Positions 1 through 6,607 of a stretch of DNA of 7,698 bases are shown here, piece after piece (the stretch's first letter is position 1; every line of letters starts with the position of its first letter). The notes under the pieces are model-generated. The model made no database searches. It had not been told where the DNA came from and saw nothing but the letters and a program-made list of their open reading frames with translations. This DNA is from Spirochaetales bacterium. GTDB lineage: Bacteria; Spirochaetota; Spirochaetia; DSM-16054; Sediminispirochaetaceae. Position numbers and translations under genes: made by a program. Where the stretch lies: the NCBI GenBank assembly GCA_021767325.1, contig JAASTM010000096.1, forward strand, positions 1-7,698, given 5' to 3'.

Positions 1-2252
1 GAATACCCCGCGCGGGTAGCCTCCAGAATCTTACCCATTTCGAAGGAGTCGCCGATTATCCGTATATCGTCAGCAGCATTGGAGTGTATCAGCTCCCGGT
101 ACAGAGTTTCATCCGGGCGGGCACCGGCGGCCAATATCACCAGATCCGCCGGTACTGTCTGTTCCTGCAGTTCTTCCTTGATTCCCTTGGCGAAGGGATT
201 TTCAATGTTCTCCGGCAGGAGAGGTGCCCAGGTCACGTACGGATCGGGAACCGTTTTCGAGATGTTGCGGCTCAGCAGGACCTCATTTTCGCGAACCTCT
301 TTCAGGCGGGTACAGTTGAGCAAGGGCACCTGCTGTTGCTCCAGATAGTGGATAAGCCAGCCCCGGTTGGCCGTGCAGACCCCGGGCATGAAGTCGGGCA
401 GCATCTCCACTACGGTTACCTTCCGCCCCTTCTCCTGGGACAGAAAGTAAGCGGTTTCGCAGCCCACTACCCCGCCGCCGATAATGACGATATTCTGTGA
501 ATCACCGATAAGGGCAGGATCCCGCAGTACATCTACCGCGAACAGCACATGTTCAGCATCGATTCCGGGTACCGGCGGGCGGCTCTGCTGCGAGCCGACT
601 GCATGCACGATCACATCGAAGTTCTTCTTTTTCAGTTCATCGCTGCCGGGAGCGGTAGAGGTGCGGATCTTCAACCCGAGCTCCTTGTGTGCTTTTGCAA
701 GCTCGTGTCTGAGATAGTCCAGATAATTGATGATATCGAACTTGATTTTCGGCTGCGAGCCGGGGATCAGCATTCCGCCGATCTCCTCACGGGCCTCGTA
801 CAGGTTCACCTGGTGGCCCCGCCGGGCGGCGGTGAGGGCGCAGACAATTCCCGCCGGCCCGCCGCCGAGAACCGCCACCTTTTTGGCTTTCTCGGCCGGC
901 GCCAGCTCGCTGCCGTTGTACAGATCTTCGAAGCCGGTCTGGGGATTGACCGCACACTGCGGATGGCCCCCTTCTACGAACTCGTTGATGCAGCCCTCCT
1001 GACAGCCGATGCAGGGGGTAATGTCCTTGACTCTGCCGGCAAAGGCCTTGTTGGGCCACTCGGGGTCGGCCAGGAGTGGGCGGCCGAGCATGAGCATGTC
1101 GCACTTCGCATCCCGCAGGGCTTGCTCGGCCAGGTCGGGGTAGCCCAGTTTGCCCACCGCCACCACCGGAACCTCCTGGCCGGCGTTCGATTTGATGCCG
1201 AGGTCGGCAAAGTGCGCTTTTACCAGCTGAGCCACCTCGAGATAACAGCCGGGCGCCATCGAACCGGGGGGATGCGGCAGCCACCAGTTATCATAACAGC
1301 CCAAATCGACATCAAACAGGTCCACCCCCGCCCGTAACAGCGCCTCCATATACTCCAGGGTCTGGTCCACGCTCCGTTCTTTCTTGAATTTCTTCAGGCT
1401 TTTGATGGAGTCCAGTTTTTCTCCGTAGGTCTCATTCAACAGCAGGGATAGATCGATGCGGTACATTATCGGATATGAATCACCGGTCCTTCTCCTGATC
1501 TCTTTGACCATATCGGTCCCGAAGCGCGTCCAATCCGCGTACGCCCCGATTTTTCTGCGGTTGAAGGCGGGGTTGGTCATCTGTTCGAGCAGATAGCCCT
1601 CATGGCCGTGCAGGTACACCCCATCAATGGTCATGGCCTTGGCGTCCGCCGCGGCCTGACCGGTGTTCTTTATGATCTTTTTCGCCTGCTTGCCCGACAG
1701 GGGACGACAGGGAATTGCGGGAATGTAGAAGTTCGCATTCCAGGAAGCCGAGACCGGCATCTTGAACTTGTTCACCATACACTCGGGAGACCCAACCCGC
1801 CCGAGACCGGGGGTCAGCTGGATAAAGAAACGCGCGCCGTGGGTATGACAGCGCTCGGCCAGGTCGCGCCATCCGGCCAGATTCGAGCGGCTGCGGTCGA
1901 TCCGCGGGAAATAGCTCAGCCGGTCGAGTTCGGTCACCGAAGGGTCTATGCCGTGGCTGACCGGTACCAGTCCCGAGGTAATCAGCCCCACCCCGCCCTT
2001 CGCCCGGGCGGTGAAGTATTCGATCATCTTTGCGTTGGGCCGGCCGGTTTCCTCGGCCATATTGATGTTTCCCATCGGAGCCATCACCAGCCGGTTTTTT
2101 ATGCTGAGGCGGTTTATCCGTATCGGCGAGAACATCGCGGTGTAGGGATGCAGGTGTGCCGTCATGCGGCCCGTCTTCAGTTTCTCCTCATCCTCATACC
2201 AGGTTCCGAAGGAATCGGAGAGCTCGCGAATCCGCTGCTGATTTTTACTCAT
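1..2252 (-). CDS. 2-enoate reductase-like FAD/FMN/4Fe-4S oxidoreductase (FldZ/FadH type), 3'-truncated
   Basis: The gene begins at the ATG at 2252 and stays open to the left edge, giving about 750 residues. Only a short C-terminus should be missing, because the final visible residues ([17 protein letters not shown]) are the usual end of the family's FAD domain. The start is set by AAGGAG at 2265-2260, 7 nt upstream. Domains in order: an extra N-terminal stretch of about 40 residues; an Old Yellow Enzyme TIM barrel (about 42-400) with HGHEGYLL at 215-222, where Y220 matches the catalytic Tyr region of FadH; and [12 protein letters not shown], typical of clostridial enoate reductases. The 4Fe-4S ligands are C414, C417, C421 and C433 (Cx2Cx3Cx11C, the same spacing as E. 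coli FadH). The FAD site is G463-G-G-P-A-G468 and the NAD(P)H site is G592-G-G-V-V-G597. Family members reduce the C=C bond of 2-enoates or dienoyl-CoA, passing electrons from NAD(P)H through FAD and the cluster to FMN in the cytoplasm. The GCYD...HPP motif favours enoate reductase over dienoyl-CoA reductase, but the substrate is unknown. It is transcribed divergently from the cyclophilin operon. Confidence 0.9.
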   Translation of the reverse strand, partial: MSKNQQRIRELSDSFGTWYEDEEKLKTGRMTAHLHPYTAMFSPIRINRLSIKNRLVMAPMGNINMAEETGRPNAKMIEYFTARAKGGVGLITSGLVPVSHGIDPSVTELDRLSYFPRIDRSRSNLAGWRDLAERCHTHGARFFIQLTPGLGRVGSPECMVNKFKMPVSASWNANFYIPAIPCRPLSGKQAKKIIKNTGQAAADAKAMTIDGVYLHGHEGYLLEQMTNPAFNRRKIGAYADWTRFGTDMVKEIRRRTGDSYPIMYRIDLSLLLNETYGEKLDSIKSLKKFKKERSVDQTLEYMEALLRAGVDLFDVDLGCYDNWWLPHPPGSMAPGCYLEVAQLVKAHFADLGIKSNAGQEVPVVAVGKLGYPDLAEQALRDAKCDMLMLGRPLLADPEWPNKAFAGRVKDITPCIGCQEGCINEFVEGGHPQCAVNPQTGFEDLYNGSELAPAEKAKKVAVLGGGPAGIVCALTAARRGHQVNLYEAREEIGGMLIPGSQPKIKFDIINYLDYLRHELAKAHKELGLKIRTSTAPGSDELKKKNFDVIVHAVGSQQSRPPVPGIDAEHVLFAVDVLRDPALIGDSQNIVIIGGGVVGCETAYFLSQEKGRKVTVVEMLPDFMPGVCTANRGWLIHYLEQQQVPLLNCTRLKEVRENEVLLSRNISKTVPDPYVTWAPLLPENIENPFAKGIKEELQEQTVPADLVILAAGARPDETLYRELIHSNAADDIRIIGDSFEMGKILEATRAGY

Positions 2253-2259
2253 TATAGGT

Positions 2260-2265
2260 CTCCTT
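2260..2265 (-). promoter_or_regulatory. Shine-Dalgarno of the enoate reductase
   Basis: Read on the minus strand this is AAGGAG, seven bases before the ATG at 2252. It is a strong site and fixes that start. Confidence 0.75.
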
Positions 2266-2333
2266 GTGAAGCAGTTAAAATATAGTATCATGGACACCGG
2301 GACCGGACCATTGGAAAAACAGACTCACAGCCT

Positions 2334-2370
2334 TGAGACTAAGGTGCCTGCCGCATTGCAGATAGTCTCA
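2334..2370. promoter_or_regulatory. 8-bp inverted repeat in the divergent promoter region
   Basis: TGAGACTA (2334-2341) and TAGTCTCA (2363-2370) are perfect inverse complements separated by 21 bases. The right arm lies in the spacer of the candidate cyclophilin promoter. The repeat could be an operator for a dimeric regulator of either divergent gene, or a hairpin. No regulator is visible in the window, and an 8-bp match can occur by chance. Confidence 0.3.
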
Positions 2371-2384
2371 GATTGCATTACATT
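2356..2384 (+). promoter_or_regulatory. Candidate promoter for the cyclophilin-kinase operon
   Basis: TTGCAG (2356-2361) and TACATT (2379-2384) are separated by exactly 17 bases, which suits a sigma70-type promoter. Each element is a moderate match (3/6 and 4/6). Transcription would begin near 2391, leaving a leader of about 25 nt that contains the ribosome binding site AGGAG at 2403-2407. Confidence 0.4.
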
Positions 2385-2415
2385 TAGAGCATCAAAGCAG
2401 ACAGGAGCATGCGAA

Positions 2416-2901
2416 ATGAGCACACAGAAATGGGACAATCCCCCGCAGATGCAGATAGACACGGATGCGCAGTACTTTGCGGTCCTCAAAACCAGTAAAG
2501 GCGATATAGAGCTGCAGCTGTTTCCCGAGCACGCCCCGAAGACGGTGAACAACTTCGTCTTTCTGGCCGAGCAGTCCTTCTACGACGGGGTTCTCTTTCA
2601 CCGGGTTATCGACGACTTCATGGTGCAGACCGGAGACCCGACCGGGACCGGCCGCGGCGGACCGGGGTATCGCTTCGAAGATGAAACCAAGGGCAATCCG
2701 CTGAAGCACGAGGCCAAGGTAATTTCCATGGCCAATGCCGGTCCGAACACCAACGGCAGCCAGTTCTTCATCACCCACTCCCCACAGCCCCACCTGAACG
2801 GCCGGCACACGGTCTTCGGCCAGGTAAGCAAGGGCGCCGAGGTGGTGGATAAGATTGAAAAAGGCGACCGCATCGACACAGTAGAAGTCCGCAAAGCTTA
2901 G
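2416..2901 (+). CDS. Cyclophilin-type peptidyl-prolyl cis-trans isomerase
   Basis: A 161-residue single-domain cyclophilin that catalyses cis/trans isomerisation of Xaa-Pro bonds. The ATG at 2416 is preferred over in-frame ATGs upstream because AGGAG (2403-2407) sits 8 nt before it, and the extra upstream residues look nothing like the family. The domain covers about residues 20-161: [15 protein letters not shown] (61-75), GSQFFITH (114-121) and [12 protein letters not shown] (126-137). By alignment with human CypA, the catalytic and binding residues R63, F68, M69, Q71, F118 and H131 are all present. The CypA tryptophan involved in cyclosporin binding is His126 here, a common change in bacterial cyclophilins. 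There is no signal peptide, so the protein is cytoplasmic. Nine bases separate it from the downstream kinase, so the two are probably one operon. The exact paralogue class (PpiA or PpiB) cannot be assigned. Confidence 0.95.
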   Translation: MSTQKWDNPPQMQIDTDAQYFAVLKTSKGDIELQLFPEHAPKTVNNFVFLAEQSFYDGVLFHRVIDDFMVQTGDPTGTGRGGPGYRFEDETKGNPLKHEAKVISMANAGPNTNGSQFFITHSPQPHLNGRHTVFGQVSKGAEVVDKIEKGDRIDTVEVRKA

Positions 2902-2910
2902 TCTGAGTGT

Positions 2911-3948
2911 ATGAACTCTATTCATGACTCGCAGCCGGCCGGCGACTTCGATCTGCTGACTCCCGAAACCGTCCTGAAGGCGGTGGAGGGAGCCTACGGA
3001 CTGCGCCTGGACGGCAACATCATCCAGTACAACAGCTACATCAACCGCGTGTACGAACTGCATGCGGAGGACGGGCCGGCGTATATGGTCAAGTTCTACC
3101 GCCCCGGCCGATGGAGTGAGGCGGCGATCCTCGAAGAGCACCGCTTTATCCAGGACTGCGTGGAACTGGACATACCCACCGTCGCCCCGCTGCCCGACGC
3201 CGATGGCGATACCCTGGCGGTGCTGGAGCTGGTCGGACCGGGTGAACGCGAGCCGGCTGATGCTCCGGCCGGCGGGGTACAGGAGTACCACTTTGCCTTG
3301 TTTCCTAAGAAGGGCGGCCGCAACTTCGACGCCGAAAGCGAGGAGGACTGGCTGCGGCTGGGAGCCCTGGTGGGGCGCATGCACACGGCCGCCCGCCGGG
3401 TCGGCGCCGAGCACCGCCAGGTCTGTCTGCCCGGCCCCATCATCGAGCAGTGTCTCCACGAACTGGAGGCCGGCGATGCGGTGCATCCCGAGCACCGGCC
3501 GGAGTTCTTCGAGCTGGCCGGCGAAATCCGCCGCCGCATCGAGCCCCTGTTCGAAGGTGTTCCCCTGCAGAGAGTCCACGGCGACTGCCACCGCGGCAAC
3601 ATCCTGGAGCGGCCCGGTGAGGGGCTGCTGCTGATCGACTTCGACGACATGATGGTCGGCCCGGCCATCCAGGATCTGTGGCTGCTGCTGCCCTCGCGGG
3701 TGGATGACTGCCCCCAGGAGTTCAACCTGATTGCCGAGGGCTACGAGCAGTTTCTGCCCTTCGACTACTCCCAAAAACCCCTGATAGAGCCGCTGCGGGC
3801 CATGCGCATGCTCTACTACCTGGCCTGGTCGGCCCGTCAGAGGAACGACCGCCGCTTTAAGGCCGACCACCCCCACTGGGGCAGCAGCGCTTTCTGGAGC
3901 AAAGAGATAGAGGACCTGCGCGACCAGCTGCTGTATTGTGGTGAGTAG
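2911..3948 (+). CDS. srkA: Stress-response serine/threonine kinase, SrkA/YihE family
   Basis: A 345-residue kinase of the aminoglycoside phosphotransferase/choline kinase-like fold, slightly longer than E. coli SrkA (328). It follows the SrkA layout closely. NSYINRVYEL and VKFYRPGRWSEAAILEEHRF contain the ATP-binding lysine K61. FALFPKKGGRNFDAE is followed by the catalytic loop VHGDCHRGNI, with D225 as the catalytic aspartate and N230. The metal-binding IDFDD begins at D243, then GPAIQDLWLLL and LIEPLRAMRMLYYLAW, a block typical of SrkA. In E. coli this kinase phosphorylates protein Ser/Thr and limits death under envelope and antibiotic stress. The start is 9 nt after the cyclophilin stop with only a weak ribosome site, which suggests translational coupling. 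The operon ends at the palindromic terminator-like repeat six bases after the stop. The family call is confident; the symbol rests on motif resemblance. Confidence 0.9.
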   Translation: MNSIHDSQPAGDFDLLTPETVLKAVEGAYGLRLDGNIIQYNSYINRVYELHAEDGPAYMVKFYRPGRWSEAAILEEHRFIQDCVELDIPTVAPLPDADGDTLAVLELVGPGEREPADAPAGGVQEYHFALFPKKGGRNFDAESEEDWLRLGALVGRMHTAARRVGAEHRQVCLPGPIIEQCLHELEAGDAVHPEHRPEFFELAGEIRRRIEPLFEGVPLQRVHGDCHRGNILERPGEGLLLIDFDDMMVGPAIQDLWLLLPSRVDDCPQEFNLIAEGYEQFLPFDYSQKPLIEPLRAMRMLYYLAWSARQRNDRRFKADHPHWGSSAFWSKEIEDLRDQLLYCGE

Positions 3949-3954
3949 TGCTAA

Positions 3955-3989
3955 ACATATGTAAAGTAGAACTTTCGACGTCGCAAGTT
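3955..3989 (+). repeat. 35-bp palindromic repeat, copy 1
   Basis: The copy begins with the palindrome ACATATGT (3955-3962), continues through AAAGTAG, and ends in a 20-bp near-palindrome (3970-3989) with one arm mismatch (C at 3984 where the other copies have A). It lies six bases after the kinase stop codon. It is in the same orientation as copies 2 (5344-5378) and 3 (6608-6642), and differs from them at that single position over 35 bases. Confidence 0.9.
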
Positions 3990-3992
3990 TTT
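3970..3992 (+). terminator. Rho-independent terminator candidate behind srkA, inside repeat copy 1
   Basis: AACTTTCG (3970-3977) pairs with CGCAAGTT (3982-3989) apart from one mismatch, around the loop ACGT. The run TTTTT (3988-3992) follows. Position and T-run fit a terminator for the cyclophilin-kinase operon, although the stem is short and damaged. Confidence 0.5.
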
Positions 3993-4017
3993 CCTACCAA
4001 ATCGATCTATATAGGGC

Positions 4018-4023
4018 TACAAT
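4018..4023 (+). promoter_or_regulatory. Candidate -10 element upstream of the ankyrin gene
   Basis: TACAAT matches the sigma70 -10 consensus at five of six positions and is the first plausible promoter element after repeat copy 1. No convincing -35 box lies 16-18 bases upstream. If used, the leader to the protein start would be over 100 nt. Confidence 0.3.
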
Positions 4024-4145
4024 AAAGACATGAAGGAATGGACAAGGATCGATCGTATGGATTTTGTATCAGGTTTCGCGGCCACAAGCGGTACGGCAGA
4101 ACCTTCGAAACGGCCTACATTGCAGGTGAAGGGGTGAAAACTGCT

Positions 4146-5237
4146 ATGCTCATGCGACCTCACCTGTGCAAGGCCCTGATCCTCCTCTTCCTGCTTATGA
4201 CTGTGGGAGCACATTCCGTCTGGGCCCAGAAGCGAGCCCTTGTGCAGACTGAGTGGGACCGCTCCGACGGGATGCGGAGCGGAGAGGATGTCTATTTTCT
4301 CAGCAGTTATTCCCTCTACCTGCCTGGCAGGGTGATTATACCCCTTTTCTTCGAAACCGACGCCCGTTACCTGTACAGAGACTTGAGCCTCTATCGACTA
4401 TCCGGCGGCGCCGGTGATGAGCTGAAGCGTCTCTGGAGTTTTGGCCGGGATATGTCGGAAAAAGTGGTCGATCTGCAGAGCTGCCGTTACGCCCGGTCCG
4501 GGAACAAGCTCTATTTCAGCTGGCGGGGCGAATGGGATAAGCAGGAAAACGAAAGCATACACCCGGTGCTCGAATACGATCTAGACAGCTCCCACGCGCG
4601 GCTCTTCGAAGATGCAGGGCAGCTCGGAGATCTCTCGCAGCAGCTCGAGTACCACCACGCTGATAAGGTGGCCGAATCGGAGGTGTGGGGGCGGGCTGGC
4701 CTGCTGCCCTTGAGCGAGTGGGACCTGCCCTCTCCCCTGGAGTACAGTTCCCGCGACCCGAAGTTTTTGAAAAAGGTTATTCTCGAGCAAAAGGCTGACC
4801 GCCACTTCAGATCCGCCGCCTTTACAGAACTGGAGGAACAGAGAGAAGAGAAGGTACTGCGTGAGATTCTCGCAGAGTTCGCCAAAGGCGATAACGATAT
4901 ACAAAGAGAGACATACACCACCAAGTGGGAGGTCTTGATCAGGATGAGCGCGACTCTGCGGGGCGACAGTCCTCCGGATGTGTTCAGCGCTGCCTTTGAC
5001 AACAACACCGAAGCTCTGCAAGACTTCCTCGAGGCAGGCGTGGATCCGGACCGTGCGGACGAGGCCGGGCGCACACTCCTGATGTACGCGGTGCTGGGCG
5101 AAGCGCCGGATACAATGCGTCTGCTGTTCGAAGCGGGCGCCGACCCGGAAAAGGAGACCGACTCCGGAAAGTATCCCTGGCTCTATGCGGCACTGAACCC
5201 TCTGCGACCGCGCTTCCTCGAGCTGTGGGGGAAGTAA
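4146..5237 (+). CDS. Exported protein of unknown function with C-terminal ankyrin repeats
   Basis: About 363 residues from the ATG at 4146. Residues 1-27 form a signal peptide: Arg/Lys near the start, the hydrophobic run ALILLFLLMTVGA, and a probable signal peptidase I site after VWA. There is no lipobox, so the protein should be periplasmic or secreted. The middle (about 30-275) contains aromatic, charged strands such as KLYFSWRGEWD and a Glu/Lys-rich helical part (TELEEQREEKVLREI); I do not recognise a family. Residues about 278-350 are two ankyrin-like repeats: FSAAFDNNTEALQDFLEAG-VDPD, then GRTLLMYAVLGEAPDTM-RLLFEAGADPE, a protein-binding fold. The start is uncertain. A GTG at 4134 with AGGTG upstream would give a more typical Met-Lys signal peptide, ATG 4152 is possible, and ATG 4038 would put about 36 non-family residues ahead of the signal. 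It is the only gene of module I, between repeat copies 1 and 2. Confidence 0.75.
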   Translation: MLMRPHLCKALILLFLLMTVGAHSVWAQKRALVQTEWDRSDGMRSGEDVYFLSSYSLYLPGRVIIPLFFETDARYLYRDLSLYRLSGGAGDELKRLWSFGRDMSEKVVDLQSCRYARSGNKLYFSWRGEWDKQENESIHPVLEYDLDSSHARLFEDAGQLGDLSQQLEYHHADKVAESEVWGRAGLLPLSEWDLPSPLEYSSRDPKFLKKVILEQKADRHFRSAAFTELEEQREEKVLREILAEFAKGDNDIQRETYTTKWEVLIRMSATLRGDSPPDVFSAAFDNNTEALQDFLEAGVDPDRADEAGRTLLMYAVLGEAPDTMRLLFEAGADPEKETDSGKYPWLYAALNPLRPRFLELWGK

Positions 5238-5321
5238 TGGCTGGCGGGCATTGATAGCCAGCGGATCCGAGCCTTCGCCATGGAGCAGCCCATGGCCGGC
5301 CTGAAGAGCGGCGAAATGTAG
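5238..5321 (+). other. In-frame open stretch after the ankyrin gene stop (possible lost C-terminus)
   Basis: Directly after TAA (5235-5237) the same frame stays open for 27 codons to TAG (5319-5321). It would encode WLAGIDSQRIRAFAMEQPMA and a few more residues. Composition and codon choice resemble the gene. This may be a former C-terminus cut off by a stop mutation, or chance. There is no separate start or ribosome site for an independent gene. Confidence 0.3.
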
Positions 5322-5334
5322 AGGATATATCTCA

Positions 5335-5360
5335 TTCTACTTTACATATGTAAAGTAGAA
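5335..5360. repeat. 26-bp perfect palindrome at repeat copy 2
   Basis: The palindrome is centred on CATATG (5345-5350), with arms TTCTACTTTA and TAAAGTAGAA. Its right half is the start of repeat copy 2 and its left half is an inverted partial copy of the same sequence. Copies 1 and 3 keep only the central ACATATGT symmetry. Confidence 0.9.
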
Positions 5361-5378
5361 CTTTCGACGTCGAAAGTT
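5344..5378 (+). repeat. 35-bp palindromic repeat, copy 2
   Basis: Identical over 35 bases to copy 3. The right end is the perfect 20-bp palindrome AACTTTCGACGTCGAAAGTT (5359-5378). It is followed by ATTT rather than a clean T-run, so it is a poorer terminator than copies 1 and 3. It lies about 106 bases after the ankyrin gene stop and 70 bases before the AbiEi start, and so forms the boundary between modules I and II. Confidence 0.95.
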
Positions 5379-5413
5379 ATTTAGTGCTGTCCTGGGTCTC
5401 AAACAGCATCTCT

Positions 5414-5442
5414 TTGCATTAAATTAACAAATATGTTAATAT
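5414..5442 (+). promoter_or_regulatory. Candidate promoter of the AbiEi gene
   Basis: TTGCAT (5414-5419) and TAATAT (5437-5442) are 17 bases apart. The expected transcription start, about 7 bases after the -10 element, coincides with the ATG at 5449. That would make the message leaderless, which agrees with the lack of any ribosome binding site. Confidence 0.45.
5423..5440. promoter_or_regulatory. Probable operator: inverted repeat ATTAACA-N4-TGTTAAT
   Basis: ATTAACA (5423-5429) and TGTTAAT (5434-5440) are perfect inverse complements around AATA. They fill the spacer and overlap the -10 of the candidate promoter. AbiEi proteins are known to repress their own operon by binding inverted repeats at the promoter, so autoregulation is the simplest reading. 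Confidence 0.5.
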
Positions 5443-5448
5443 AGTGCA

Positions 5449-6063
5449 ATGAAATTTGAGAGCCTGTTAAAACTTGCCACGGAGCTGCATTGCTTCTCAG
5501 CAGGTATGCTGACCGCCGGGGAACATATCGAACACGTGCGGGTCCAACTCAATAGGTGGGTAGAGAGTGGAAAAGTCGTCCGGCTCAAGAAGGGATGGTA
5601 TACCCTGGCCGAACCGTATAGAAGGGTGAGGCTCTCTATGCCGGTAATCGCCTGCACAATCAAACCTGGATCTTATGTCAGTCTGCAGTCGGCATTATCC
5701 AACCACGGACTTATCCCGGAACATGTACCGGAAACAGTGTGTGTAACCACCGGACGCCCTCAAATTATCCACACGCCATTCGGGCGAATCCGCTACCGCC
5801 ATCTAAAACAAATGGCCTTCTGGGGATTTGAGGAAAGCAGTTATGGCGCACAATCCGCCTTTATTGCCCTCCCAGAAAAAGCGCTGCTTGATCTTTTCTA
5901 CTTTACCCCCGGCAGCATTGACGCTCACTATGTAAGCGAGCTCAGACTCCAAAATCAGGACAAGCTTCGGTTAGATGTACTGGCACGCATGGCCGAACGC
6001 TATGACAGCCGGCAGCTTACTCAAGTACCACCCCTCCTTCGAGCACATAGGGAAATGGAGTAG
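5449..6063 (+). CDS. AbiEi-family type IV antitoxin / winged-helix autorepressor
   Basis: 204 residues. The N-terminus (about 1-55) is a winged helix-turn-helix: LLKLATELHCFSAGML, then VRVQLNRWVESGKVVRLKKG and WYTLAEPYR, the pattern of AbiEi regulators. The C-terminal antitoxin domain has GSYVSLQSALSNHGLIPEHV (74-93), VTTGRP (99-104), FGRIRYRHLK (111-120) and LPEKALLDLFYF (141-152), all family hallmarks. Known AbiEi proteins repress their operon and neutralise the nucleotidyltransferase toxin AbiEii encoded next to them, a phage-defence abortive-infection pair. Here no AbiEii follows; a RelB/RelE-like pair does. This is therefore an orphan AbiEi or a rearranged module. No ribosome site precedes the ATG, so the mRNA may be leaderless. 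Base composition is less GC-rich than the kinase and reductase genes, consistent with transfer. The family call is strong; the role here is open. Confidence 0.88.
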   Translation: MKFESLLKLATELHCFSAGMLTAGEHIEHVRVQLNRWVESGKVVRLKKGWYTLAEPYRRVRLSMPVIACTIKPGSYVSLQSALSNHGLIPEHVPETVCVTTGRPQIIHTPFGRIRYRHLKQMAFWGFEESSYGAQSAFIALPEKALLDLFYFTPGSIDAHYVSELRLQNQDKLRLDVLARMAERYDSRQLTQVPPLLRAHREME

Positions 6064-6109
6064 CGGTTTACTGATAGCAAATGGAGACTTTTTTTGTTAC
6101 AATCGTGAT

Positions 6110-6114
6110 GGAGG
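6110..6114 (+). promoter_or_regulatory. Shine-Dalgarno of the small antitoxin gene
   Basis: GGAGG lies five bases before the ATG at 6120. It decides that start over the in-frame ATG at 6081, which has no ribosome site and would add 13 hydrophobic, non-family residues. Confidence 0.75.
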
Positions 6115-6119
6115 ATAAT

Positions 6120-6308
6120 ATGCCAAAAATTACTGTAGATATGTCGATTGAAAACATTGCGGAATCTATCTCTCGTCTCTCCTCTGAAGAACGGGAAACT
6201 TTATTACTTTTACTTTCGCCGGAAGGTAAGGAACTAAAAAAGCGACAAGAAGAAATTCAGAGTGGAAAGGTAGAGACCTTATCTCACGAAGAAATGTTTA
6301 ATGCCTGA
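6120..6308 (+). CDS. RelB-like small antitoxin
   Basis: 62 residues. The N-terminal half (MPKITVDMSIENIAESISRL) could be a strand and a helix used for dimerisation or DNA binding. The C-terminal half is charged and helical (EGKELKKRQEEIQSGKVE), ending in SHEEMFNA. This tail resembles the toxin-wrapping end of RelB-type addiction antitoxins. Its stop codon overlaps the start of the toxin gene by 8 bases (6301-6308), the standard layout of type II toxin-antitoxin operons, in which a coupled antitoxin is translated first. The gene is clearly AT-rich. The role is inferred mainly from the partner gene, since the sequence is short and divergent. Confidence 0.75.
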   Translation: MPKITVDMSIENIAESISRLSSEERETLLLLLSPEGKELKKRQEEIQSGKVETLSHEEMFNA

Positions 6309-6588
6309 ACTCCGTTATCATCCCCAAGTAAAAAAAGATCTAAAACGTATCGAACCACAACTTTTGAATAAAATTCGTGATGAGTACCTTCCAGTTATAA
6401 AAGAAAATCCAACTATAGGGAACGCTTTAAGAGGCTATCTACAGGGAATTCTCTCATATCATTTCAAGTTTCAAAAGGTCCAATATCGAATTGCCTATGT
6501 GTATTCAGAGAAGGATCAAATCATTACTGTTTTAATGATTGGGAAGCGGGAAAATTTCTATACCGTACTTTCTAGACGAGTTTCATAG
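6301..6588 (+). CDS. RelE/ParE-superfamily toxin
   Basis: 95 residues with the RelE/ParE layout. An N-terminal strand and helices (MPELRYHPQVKKDLKRI, then LLNKIRDEYLPVIKENP) precede a beta-sheet core: LRGYLQGILSYHFKF, VQYRIAYVY and ITVLMIGKRENFYTVL. The basic and aromatic residues that RelE enzymes use on mRNA have plausible counterparts in R63, K82, R83 and Y87. RelE members cut mRNA in the ribosome; ParE members poison gyrase. The GKRENFY ending leans to RelE, but this is not decisive. The gene overlaps the antitoxin by 8 bases and ends 19 bases before repeat copy 3. AT content is much higher than in the flanking core genes, suggesting acquisition. Confidence 0.85.
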   Translation: MPELRYHPQVKKDLKRIEPQLLNKIRDEYLPVIKENPTIGNALRGYLQGILSYHFKFQKVQYRIAYVYSEKDQIITVLMIGKRENFYTVLSRRVS

Positions 6589-6607
6589 TCATCTACATTA
6601 TTACTAC

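Noticed and set aside
549..1337. Long open frames on the plus strand opposite the reductase (also 84-500, 1602-2285)
   Set aside because: They are antisense shadows of a GC-rich gene whose minus-strand frame carries all family motifs. They lack ribosome sites and recognisable domains.
2266..2415. Upstream extension of the cyclophilin from ATG 2266
   Set aside because: It overlaps the ribosome site of the divergent gene and the probable promoter. The 50 extra residues do not resemble the family, and AGGAG supports 2416.
2392..3876. 494-codon open frame on the minus strand across cyclophilin and srkA
   Set aside because: It is antisense to two well-supported genes and spans both plus the gap between them. 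The text is low-complexity mirror sequence with no family motif.
5335..5360. BlaI/MecI-type operator (TACA-N2-TGTA core)
   Set aside because: The core matches, but it lies at a module boundary without a nearby regulator gene, and its repetition behind unrelated genes is better explained as a dispersed repeat.
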